Source: Aphelocoma coerulescens
Lineage: Eukaryota; Chordata; Aves; Passeriformes; Corvidae
Direction: 5' to 3'
NCBI RefSeq assembly: GCF_041296385.1
Contig: NC_091013.1
Coordinates: forward strand, 7,454,001 to 7,518,000
Length of the DNA stretch: 64,000 nucleotides
This document shows positions 39,401 to 64,000 of this stretch, in pieces (the first letter of the stretch is position 1; the number at the start of each line of letters is the position of its first letter). The position numbers and the translations under genes are program-made. The notes below the pieces were generated by a model. The model did not search any database. It saw only the letters and a program-made list of their open reading frames with translations, and was not told the DNA's origin.

Positions 39401-42400
39401 TTCAGGCAAGCTTTCAAGTACATGATCCCGCTATGTTTGTAGACTCACAACTTAAATAACATAATTAAATACAGTCTTTTCACCCAGAGAGTCCCGGGCA
39501 TATCTTCATGCATCAACAGAGCTGGAAAAGATCAGTACGTGGGACTGTTTCCACAAGCCAGTTCTCAGCTCTCCAATGTTTTTATATTTCTTCAGAGAAC
39601 ACTTCCCTTAACCTGCATCTAATCTCTGACTAAGCTCAGCACACAAGTGGTATTTAACAAACAGCTTCCATTAAGATTCCCAGTCCACTTAATTTCTGGC
39701 TGTTCCTTCTTTGTAAATAACCCCGAGCAATTGTTTCCCCTGCTGCACAAGAAACACTTTCAGTCACATGAGCCTCTGAGATCTCAAGTGCCATCAGAAG
39801 CAATGCTTGTTTTGACTGCAAGAAGAAACAAGTGTGTAGCAAAAAAAAAAAAAAAAAACCACAAAAAAACAACGGAAGTTGGGTTAGAAAGAACAAGGGT
39901 AAATATTTGAGAAATGCTATCAGAAATCTCATTTCTCTCTTGTTATAGTAGAATAATCAAAGAATATGCCGAGGTATCCCATGCTCTTAACTGGGCTGTC
40001 ATTTCTGTCATATTTTAAGCTGAATCTACCTGCAAATTACTGGTTTCAAGTAGAACCTAGAAGTCCCAGGTGATGAGACTAGATACTGGTGCTGCAATTG
40101 CTGATTGAAAAAGTTGTGTCTTTACACTGACAGGATGAGCAAGAGACAAAGAGAGCAGTTGCAGCATGAGGATGTGACTGACCCCAGGTAACCCAGAGCA
40201 GCAGCACAGCTGGGAGCAGATGCTCTGTGTCTTTGCCAAGCCTTTCATTCTGCTTCCTTTTCAAATTTATCACTACTACTTCTTTCCCAATGAGTCATCA
40301 ACTGAAGGAGATTAGACAAACTCTTTAGCCACTGAAAAACCCTGGTAATCAGGGCCCTCCTTGAAGCAACAGTTGCATTTTCTGCACTGAATATCTAAGC
40401 ACGGACTGCCAACACCTGCTCCAGACTTTGCCTTCCCTGCAAAGCCTGTAGTCCTATGACCCTTGATGACAAACTCCAGTTTGCATGAAAGGCCAGTGGG
40501 AACAAAGCTTTTGTCACACCAAATACATAATTTGATGCTGCCACTGTATTGAAACCTGCACAGATCATTAATCAGGCTCAGCGTTGTGTAATCTGTGCTC
40601 TGAACACACTGAATGTTTATTTGAACCCTGCAATTCCTTTAGCAGCAGTATTTTTTGCACACAAATCAGATGATAGTGAATTTTCCCTGAAGTGGCAGGA
40701 CAAACAGCAAACCCTACCCTTGGCAGGATGCAGTTTAGAGCAGAATTTCAACTGTTTACAAAAACTCTCTGAGGAGATGCAGTGCCCCTAAAATTACTAA
40801 ATATACAGCAGAATTTCCTTATCCTAAATGGACAGCCCAGACTTGTAGATCCATAGCACTGACAGCTTTTCCAGACCTTCCCTAAATAATGCCAGGAAAG
40901 AGTTAAGGACAGCAGTACAGGAACTCCTCATGGTACATCAGCAAAGGCCCTCCTACCACTTACACTCTTCCTAGTCTTGGCTCTGCTCCAGGCCTGCCTC
41001 ATTAACCACCAGCAGGTGACTTCAGCTTGTTAAGTGTCATCTTTCTGTGAGCACAGGATAATTACACAAACCACTTCCCACTTCCTGGGACTACTTACAC
41101 AACATCTACCCATGAGCAGTGTTATGCACAAGGCCACCAACCAAGAGGTTGACAGAACCAGACAGGATCCGTACTGCTGTTTTCTGACACAAAGTGGTAA
41201 CAACCAAGATAGAAAATGCAGCATGAAACTGTCACCTCAACAGCCTTGGCAATCTTCCCCTCAAAAATGATCCACTTACGATCTGTGGGGTTGGTTTGAG
41301 TGCTGGTGCAACAGCTCCAGCCAGGTTCATTGAAGTGGCAGAGCTCACAGTGCAGCAGGAGTGATAACTTCAGACTTGTCCTTTGCTCCCCTCCACCTAA
41401 GAACGAGCACTAACACCTAGGATTTGTAACTCAATGTGGCCTGTCATAACTGACTGCAGGCTGTCTTCATGAACACATTGATCAATATGAGCAACAGTGA
41501 GCACTGCACTGGGTGAGGATTCAGGAACTCAGAAAGCTACAGACACACAGCTTTAACAAGGTTTATAGGGCAACTTTTGGCTGCCACAGCCTCAGCAGGA
41601 TCCTGCTTGTACAAGCTGCCTTTCCTGTACTCAATCCTTGCACCAAACAGTAACCAAGGCTCTCTGGTAACACCATGGCTCTCTCCACTTCTTACTAAGA
41701 ACTCCACACTAGGACATCAATCCAAGTCACTCCCACCCCATCACCACAGTCAAACAGATGCTGTTTCAAGACCTCTGCTTATCTGCACAGGTCACAATGA
41801 CCTCATTGACAAACCAAGAGCAGACTTTACTACAACCTTCCTGCCATAACCTCTGCCACTGCTGCATATGCAAACATTTATTGCCCAAAGACTGACTTTA
41901 CTGCATGTTTTGAAAGCCTCACACAACAAAGCTTCACAAAGACAAATCAGTAACTTTTACCATTTAACTTCACAGCCCTTTTCTTTACAATTTAGGATGC
42001 CTCTTCCACCTCTTCCCAAGTCTTTTCTCATTTACTGTGTGGAAAATTTTGCTGCCCAGTATGCCAAGAACTACTGAAATACAAACTTCTGCCTCTATGG
42101 GAACAGGCTCTGTGCTTCTCTTACCCCAGTCCCTCTGGTGTCCCAAGGCTCCTCCTCCCTGCCATTTCCCCAGCCTAACTTCCATCTCCAGAGGTAAATG
42201 GCTTCCTCCAGCCTGTAGGAGCAATCTTCCCAAGGACCAGACTTCCTCCTTTGATTTTCATTCACTTTGTGCCCAATACTGCCTTACCTTAACCCTTCCA
42301 CCACCTTTGCAAGCCCCAGTGCAGTGTTGCTCACAGCCCTGTGCTCGGGTGGATTTGGCTGCCCAAGACTCCTCTGCCACTCCTGCACTCTGCCAGGGAC

Positions 42401-43534
42401 AAACCTAAGCTAATGCACCAAATGCAAACCTTACACTCCAAGCTGGAGTTCCAGATCCCACAGGCCCCCTCCACAGTGCACACTTCCCTTGGCATATCCA
42501 TCTCCTAGCATTTCTACAGATACACAGGGGAGGTAAAACTGCCTTTGGAAGATACTGAAGTGCACGTTGCACATCCAGGGACATCGCATGACACACAAAG
42601 CCCTGCATGATGAGGTTGATAATTAATGCAAGTCTAAAGCAGGTAAATTTAGTGTGGTCCACAGTTAGTGTGCTCAAGGCAGATGCTCTGGCAATCTATC
42701 CTGGGAATCATGGTAATCTCCTCCTTTCCATTGCTCTCCAAGGCCCATACACAGTACTGGTTTGGTGGTGCAGATTTCTGTATGGTTCCAGGATTGCAGG
42801 TGCACATCACACCTTTACCAGTCTTTACCCCACACCATTCACCTGCATGACACTTTTATGGATCAGAGGGTCCCAGGCATGACTTTTTTCTCCCCACCCT
42901 CTTCCTTACTCACCAGGAAATCACAAGTTTCTACAGTTATTTCAGCACTGAACTCAAAACCCAGGCTCTCTCTAAATCACCTTCTCTCAAATGAAGCAAA
43001 TTTATCTCACTTTAAAGTAACGGAAACACCTGAATCTAGTCCTTCTACTCTATTCCCTTGGATATTCCAATACTTCACCTCCCTTCAGCTTTTCAATACC
43101 TAGCAACAATAAATAGGTATGATATCAAAACTTTAAGCTCTCCATAAGGCACTCCTGTGAAATTCAGAGGGACAACTGTGAGATGAAATCCTTAGCAATC
43201 AGGGCCTGAGGAATTAAGCCTACAGTGACAAGGTTTAATTAGGTTGTTACAGCCAAACTTGGTTCCCCTAATGAACCAACCAAGGTGGTTTTCTCCTCGT
43301 CTGTCCCACCTCTGCTTTGCTGGCACCACCTCTAGGACACTTGCACAGTAACCCTGCACTGTGGGGCACAGGCCATCTTAGGTTCTTTCAGCTACAGCCC
43401 TGAGCCTGGCTGCCATGTGTCACCACACTGACATGTGCCACACTAGAGTCACCTGCTTCCAGAGCTGCACGTGAATGAGACTGCTGGGGCTACAGAGCTC
43501 ATAAACCAGGAGTGACGCTTCACAAATGAATAGA
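36401..43534. other. Intergenic region downstream of DDX3X
   Basis: No supportable gene. It contains an 18-base poly-A tract (39841-39858). Short open frames on both strands lack recognisable domains. Confidence 0.45.
39841..39858. repeat. Poly-A tract
   Basis: Eighteen uninterrupted A on the plus strand, followed by CC and a second A-run. No SINE or LINE body was recognised upstream of it. Confidence 0.95.
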
Positions 43535-45980
43535 CTGTGCAGTTCAACTTTTTTATTTTAATAAAATCAAGAATATGCACAGCACATGCAGTGCTAGCAT
43601 CTAAACTAATACAATAAGCAATTCTAAACCTACAGTGACTTGAAGTTGAATTTTCACATTCAGCAAGTTTAAATCCATTCTTGCATATTGGTTTGAATCC
43701 TTGTTATCTGAACTGAAAATATTGCTGGCTGATAAAACTTGCTAAAATGCACAAGTCACTGATTATGCCAATAACAACAAAGATAACCACATGTTTGAGG
43801 ATTGCAATGTGCCAGACATTCACTGAAAAAAAATAAACACACAACTAAACAAAACTCACGCAACAAACATCTGAGAATCTGGACACTTCACATCAGTGTT
43901 TAGAAGTGTTTCATAAATATCTTAAGACAAGTGTATCAAAACCTTGGCATGTTTAATTTTAAGTTGCCAATTTTTGTTTTACTATCAGAAAGTTATGGCT
44001 ATACTGCCAATGCCGGGTCTGCTTAATTTGACTTAAGAGTTTAATATGACTTAAACATTAAAAGCTCACACTACCCCGAAATATATAATTTCACGCATAC
44101 GGTGACATTCAACATTCAAGTGCCAGTGTTTTTGTACTGTCTTTTGGTCAAGTTTCTTTAAACTTTCAAAGAATCACTTTTAGGCTTACAAAAATAAATA
44201 TTTGTCAAAAATGTTCAATAAATATTACACAAAACTAGCAGCAAAAAGTATCTAGAAATCTGTCGTGTGCAAATAGTTTTCTTCCCAGCTATCATTCCCA
44301 TGGTCCCAAATAAGTTTTAGAATCTATTTCCTTCTCCTTAAACAAGCTGCGTTCAATCTCCAAGAGACAAAATAAGATTGGAAGTTAAGGACACGCACAC
44401 AAGACATATATAAAATTCTCTGAATGTGCAATAAAAGAAGTATTTTGTAAAAAGTTATGGGCAAAATGTACAAGGGCCTAAACCTAGACTTGAAATAGCA
44501 CCATAACAAATGACCTCAATACTGTCAAGTGCACCTACTTAATAAAAGTTTTAGAACAAGGCACAATACACTTGAAAAAATCTATTGCACTTTAGGAGAT
44601 TTTTGCCATTTTCCTATGCCACTGTAGATTAGTTGTTAAATGCTCTGGCCGCAAAGTTAGCACAGAAATTCCAAGTGGCAGAGGCATTTTTCTGGTGGAC
44701 AATACTTATCTTTGGCCAGATTTAGCATAACAGACTATAAATACAATGGAAACCTATGCAACTAAAACTGACTAAAACTGCACTTTAATAGCAGAATTGA
44801 AACCTTGTGCAGTTTATGTACATTTCCAACCTCTGTGATCTCAGGTTTGTTTGTTACTCTTCTGGAGCCATTTTACAAAGTCTACAGTAAGCCAGTTTAA
44901 CATCTCCACGCAGCTTGAACAGAGTAATGTGAATCTGCATTAAAATAAAGCCTGCTGCATAATTCTTCCTGTTCATACCCTCTTGACCAAAAAACATCAA
45001 CACTAGCATGCGTTATTAGACCAAAAATTCAGTCAGGCCCTTAAGGAGGACCAATCACTGCCATGGTCAGCCATTCTACCATTTCAATTTCATATGGCAG
45101 GCATTTTTAAAAAGTCTAAATAGATGAATTCTCCTAAAAACTATTTCAAGTTATCAGACCTTTAAACGTTCCCTGTAATGTTCTGCCCACATTTGGCTAG
45201 CTCACATTAATGATCTGCCTATTATATTGAAAAAGGAATTGCTGTATTTACTTGCATTAACTTCAAAAACAGTGCTTTTAATGTATGCATGTATCCATAC
45301 ATCATCTCATCATGACTGGAATGGCTTATTAAAGGCTATCAGGTTCTAAGTACCTATCCAGGATAGAGTGAGCAAATCAGAACTTTAACTTAGTACAGTT
45401 TTGCCACATTAGAAACTAATTGCATTGATATGCTTCAAGATGTTTTATTTTTCAAATCTGCAGATACCAAAAGCCCTAATGCAGGCTACCGCATAAGTTT
45501 TTCTTTGTAATATTATGGATGAATCAGTGATTCCTGTTTAAGTTGTATCACACCTGTGTGCCAAGGTTTGATTTTAGCCCAAGTTCAGTAATTTTTATTT
45601 TGTCAAAACAATTGATATCTTGAGCATTACTGAGCCAACAGGACATCAAAATAAAAGTTGTCTAAAGTTAAAGGCACAGTACATTAACAAACAAATGATC
45701 CTCAGTCACAAAATTATAAATGCAGTTTCTGGGTGGGGATGGGTGGGAGGGGAGTTAATCCTGACTACAGCAATAAGAGTCTTCAAAACCACCTTCGAGA
45801 TAGGGCTACTTGTTCCTTTATTTCCATCTTGTGACCTTGAGCTCCCTTAAAAAAAATTTCAGTGGAGAATCACAGCTGGTAATGTACTGCGAGTTCTTGA
45901 AGCTACACAAGGTATAGTCTGGCTAAGTTACATGTGGTTTCCATATTAGCTTGTTTGGTGGGGTATCTGCTGCAAGCAGA
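43535..45980 (-). other. DDX3X: DDX3X 3' untranslated region
   Basis: A long AT-rich stretch that follows the TGA at 45983-45981 with no splice signal needed and ends at the signal near 43552. Additional minus-strand AATAAA-like hexamers, for example near 45594-45600, could give a shorter message of about 0.4 kb of UTR. The exact ends are inferred from signals only. Confidence 0.65.
43552..43565. terminator. DDX3X: DDX3X distal poly(A) signal; back-to-back hexamers
   Basis: Minus-strand AATAAA at 43557-43552 is the probable end signal of DDX3X, with cleavage expected near 43535 and a 3'UTR of about 2.4 kb, a size in keeping with vertebrate DDX3X messages. A plus-strand AATAAA at 43560-43565 overlaps the same A/T palindrome, so the site could terminate transcription in both directions. 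Confidence 0.6.
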
Positions 45981-60809
<14,829 letters not shown>

Positions 60810-60927
60810 AACGAGAGATAGGTCTCGGGCTCGTCCCGCTCCGCCTCGAGAAATGGGAATCCGCTGGGCCGGGAGGTCGCTGCCGTGGGTGCCGCTGGTT
60901 CCGCCACGAATCGCTGCCCTGACTGAG
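60810..60927 (-). other. DDX3X: Predicted DDX3X 5'UTR
   Basis: If the TATA box at 60958-60951 sets initiation about 30 bases downstream, the message starts near 60927 and the 5'UTR is about 118 nt. A further start site upstream (see YY1 motif near 61352) would lengthen it. Confidence 0.55.
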
Positions 60928-60950
60928 CCCCCCCCGCCGCGGGCCCGTCC

Positions 60951-60958
60951 TTTATATA
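60951..60958 (-). promoter_or_regulatory. DDX3X: TATA box of DDX3X
   Basis: Minus-strand TATATAAA about 142 bases upstream of the start codon, preceded on the minus strand by a GC box (plus-strand CCCCGCCCCC at 60961-60970). Position, orientation and GC-box neighbour all fit a core promoter for the minus-strand gene. Confidence 0.8.
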
Positions 60959-61041
60959 GGCCCCGCCCCCCGCGCGCCCGGCAGCGCGCGCTGACCTCAG
61001 CGCGCACGCGACCGCCCCCCCGCCCTCCCTTCCCGGCGCTA

Positions 61042-61282
61042 TCGCGAGAACTCCGCGCAGCTCAACAGCCGATGAGGAGAGCGCTCCCGGAGGTGTCGCG
61101 AGACTTTGGAGCGCCGGGCCCGCGCGGAGTCTCCGGCGGTACCGCGAGGTTTCCCCTCCCCCCCAGCTCCCGCCCGGCTCTGCTCGGGACGAGAGCGGCC
61201 CCGAGTTCTCGCGAGATCACGGCCCCCCGCCACAGCACACAGGCTGCGCCGCGCTGTCCTTTTGTTCGCCGCCCTCGCGAGA
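61042..61282. promoter_or_regulatory. Cluster of four TCGCGAGA elements
   Basis: TCGCGAGA occurs at 61042-61049, 61096-61103, 61209-61216 (within the full palindrome TCTCGCGAGA, 61207-61216) and 61275-61282. A degenerate ACCGCGAGG lies at 61141-61149. This palindrome is the known BANP-bound CpG-island promoter element. The cluster lies 85-330 bp upstream of the TATA box. Confidence 0.85.
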
Positions 61283-61335
61283 GCGTCCCGCGCGCGCGCG
61301 GCCGAGACGCCTCTAGAAGGAGGCGGGGCCTGGGT

Positions 61336-61363
61336 CACGTGGGCGGGCGGTGCCGCCATCTTG
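61336..61363 (-). promoter_or_regulatory. E-box and YY1-type motif
   Basis: CACGTG at 61336-61341, and minus-strand CAAGATGGCGGC at 61363-61352, a full YY1 consensus that in many housekeeping promoters sits just downstream of the start site. It points to a possible second minus-strand start near 61370-61390. Confidence 0.6.
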
Positions 61364-61398
61364 TCGCTCCCCCCTCGGCGGGCAGTGGCGCAGCGCGT

Positions 61399-61410
61399 AA
61401 TGGCGGCGAG
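61399..61410 (+). promoter_or_regulatory. Plus-strand YY1-like motif
   Basis: AATGGCGGCG on the plus strand, about 40 bp from the minus-strand YY1 motif and facing the other way. Suggests divergent initiation from the CpG island; no plus-strand gene is recognised downstream. Confidence 0.4.
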
Positions 61411-61550
61411 GCGCTGAGGGGAGGAGGGGCTGCTGCACCCAGAACACACCGGCCTCCCTCCCATGACTGCCTCTAGCGCAGGCCCGGACATGCCAACCTG
61501 CGGCTCTGCAGGGCTCAGACCATTCCCTGTGCCCGCTGCCCAGCGGCACG

Positions 61551-64000
61551 TGGCTGTGAGGCGCTTACCCCTAAACAGTGCTGGTGGGCTGCACTAGCCA
61601 CTGCACATATTCATCAGCTCTTTCTCTAAGATCCTTAGCCATCAAACATACTGACATGCCAAAGGACTTCCACTATTTTCTCTGTAGTGTCAGTTTTGCC
61701 ATCTTATCTCTTTACATCCACAAATAGCCCCACCTTGGATTCAGCAGGACTTTTAGCCTGTAAGCATCAGTCAAATAGTAAGCGTTGAACTACCTGTCAT
61801 TATAAAAATATATATAAATAACCCCATTCCCTTGTATCTCAGCCTGCTGACACGGAGAATACTAAAGCTGCTTCCTCGAATTTGGGTCAGTAAAAGTACT
61901 GACGAATGTGCTTACGGGATCAGGACACGGCTGGGGCTGTGAAGTCACAGGGAAAAGGACACGGAGTTTGGCTGTTCTTGATCCACACATAGCAATTATT
62001 CCTCCATTTCCCTCTTCCTCAGGCTCCTGCCTCTTCCAAGAAGAAAACCACAAGGAAGAGCCATTCTCCAGAAAGATGATTCACCATTGGATTTAAAAAC
62101 AAGACAGAACTTTTCCACAGTACTCACACATTAAATAGTCCATCTCTGCCTAGGTTTTTCCCGTCCTTAAAATTGGAGCTCTAGAACCAAGGTCCTCCCA
62201 TGGCAGAAATTAAGCCCTACAAGATTTAAACATCCACAAACGTGTCCTTGAATGAGCAACACATACTCCTCACAGACAAACTAGTCAATTCTGTGATGCT
62301 CTGGTCTCAAAACATTTACCAGTCCTCTGCTTTCACCTTCCATGATACTTCTCCAGCCAGCTACAGCTCCAGAGTTAAAGATTTGTGCTTGTATTTCTTC
62401 CCCAGGTGCACCTATTTATAATTTAAAAACTTGCAGGTATCTTTGTTGAGGCTGCCAGACACTTAAAAGAAAAAGTTTCTGTATTTTTTAAGAAGCTGTT
62501 CCTGGACATACGCCCAAACTTTGGTTTTTTTTGAAAGCAAGTTTCAAATAATACTTTTAATTCCTTTTCTTCTTACAACTTCACAGACAATTCTAAATTC
62601 TAAACAATTCTGCAGTGTTTTGAATCGCTCCCAACCGAGCCTAGAGATACTTCCGAGTTTACATCCCTGCAATGTCTGCAGCGTTTTACAAACAAGGGCG
62701 TTGTTTGTGATAATTCATATGCACTAGAAAATTACATTAATTAATCATTCGCAAGTTAACTCACAATTAATTAATCATGTGCAAGTTTTAGGAGTATCAC
62801 AGCAATTTAAACCCTGATCCTGCAGTCAGGGAAGCCAATTCCAGGGGAAATCAGTTTTCCCTCTGAGTTGCCATCTGTGCTAGGCAGGACTATTCTCAGT
62901 TTCACTTTTAGTTCTCCCACAGCTGACTCAGATGCAATTCCCTGGAGGAAGCTGAGCAGCTCATGAGCACTTGAGTCAACACCAGAGTCCTCACAAACCC
63001 TGCTCACTTTAAACTCAGCAAGTTTTTGCCAACGGGCTCAACCAAAACTCCTCAACACCTGACACTGCCAGGCGCTTGGACACTCAGTTCTTTAATTCTA
63101 TCGAATTCCCAGATTTGGTATTCCTTCACCTGCAAAGCCCCATCTGGCAGGTGTTCTGAAAGGCTACACTGATAACCCCAAACCAGCCAGAAATGCAGCT
63201 GAGTCTTGAGGAGGTTGCCCTAGGAAGCCAATATCACTCACTGCCACCAAGCCATGTATGTGTGTTGTGAAGTCAGTGTGTTTATGAAGTTGTGTCTGGT
63301 TTCTGTAGTGTTTTTACCCTATGCTGGCAGACACTGACCTTGTGTACACAAGTTTCCTTTTCTGTTTTGAAACTATCAACAGGTCATATGCTACTGACCA
63401 TCTTAACAAGCAGATTTCTCATTGTACACAACTATGGACTCACTTCTAAGGAAAGGAGGTATTTTACCAATGGTAAAGCAGCTCAGACATCCAGAGTGTG
63501 ATAAAAAATAAATCCTACCATGGATGTAATTCTCAAGTTGCAGTACTGAAGACCTGTTTCTTGTTCTACACAGTTGCCTATGAGGCTAGGACCCCATACC
63601 ATATTTGTGTGAGTCTTTCATACTGTAAGATGGCAGGGCAATCAAAATATAAATTTAATGTTGTCCAGCCACAAATTAGCAAAGGGATTTGGAAACACTC
63701 TTTAGTCAACAGTGAGTATCAGAGACTGGTCTTTAACAGCATAATTTCCACATGTTCCCACATTTCTGTGGACATTTTTAGGCATCAAAAGGCAGGATCT
63801 TATTTGTTTGGAGGAATAACATGGAAAGAAGAGCCACATGCCACCACTGATGTTACTGTTGGTGAACCCTTCTCTAGAAAGTCTGCATTTCCCTACAGCA
63901 GCAGTTACAAAACTCTTTGGACCAGTGCATAGCTGTTAGTGATGCCAGCCTGTGCAGTCAATGAAGGAACTGATCTGAATTTAAAATAACTCTGTAGGGG
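61551..64000. other. Flank upstream of DDX3X, no gene recognised
   Basis: AT-rich sequence with only short open frames (up to 144 codons at 63498-63932 plus, no domain). USP9X, the next gene in human order, is not visible here. Confidence 0.5.

Overview
This is nuclear DNA from a bird, AT-rich outside the CpG island and sparse in genes. The bird assignment rests on several degenerate CR1 LINE 3' ends and on two vertebrate genes, NYX and DDX3X, whose spliced products can be rebuilt codon by codon. Both genes lie on the minus strand in the order DDX3X then NYX. From general knowledge, the same order and orientation occurs on human Xp11.4 (USP9X-DDX3X-NYX-CASK); in birds this block is autosomal (chicken chromosome 1). 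The species cannot be named from the window.

Layout, left to right. Positions 1-10910 are non-coding flank downstream of NYX, with CR1 remnants. The main NYX coding exon is 10911-12310, and a 22-nt signal-peptide exon is proposed at 15991-16012. Within the intervening intron is an exact 217-bp tandem duplication with an inverted, templated junction (15200-15640). From 16013 to about 43530 I find no supportable gene, only small repeats, a long AAC/AAT microsatellite and CR1 pieces. DDX3X occupies about 43535-60927: a 2.4-kb 3'UTR, 17 coding exons (45981-60809) giving a 652-residue DEAD-box helicase, and a TATA-containing promoter inside a CpG island (about 59740-61550). Upstream of the TATA box lie a cluster of TCGCGAGA elements and opposed YY1-type motifs, suggesting divergent or multiple start sites. 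Positions 61550-64000 are upstream flank with nothing I can call.

Functionally the two genes are unrelated neighbours. DDX3X is a ubiquitous ATP-dependent RNA helicase in translation initiation, mRNA export, stress granules and innate signalling. NYX encodes nyctalopin, the leucine-rich-repeat protein at ON-bipolar cell dendrites needed for the TRPM1/mGluR6 cascade.

The most notable observations are: (i) two GC-AG introns in DDX3X, each forced by reading frame and protein homology; (ii) the likely tiny NYX first coding exon, which replaces a false N-terminus on the long open frame; (iii) the template-switch signature at the tandem duplication; (iv) the TCGCGAGA cluster plus TATA box in the DDX3X promoter; (v) a NAGNAG acceptor and a skippable in-frame 51-nt exon carrying the eIF4E-binding motif. 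I found no novel multi-gene system, CRISPR array, tRNA, rRNA or intact mobile element.
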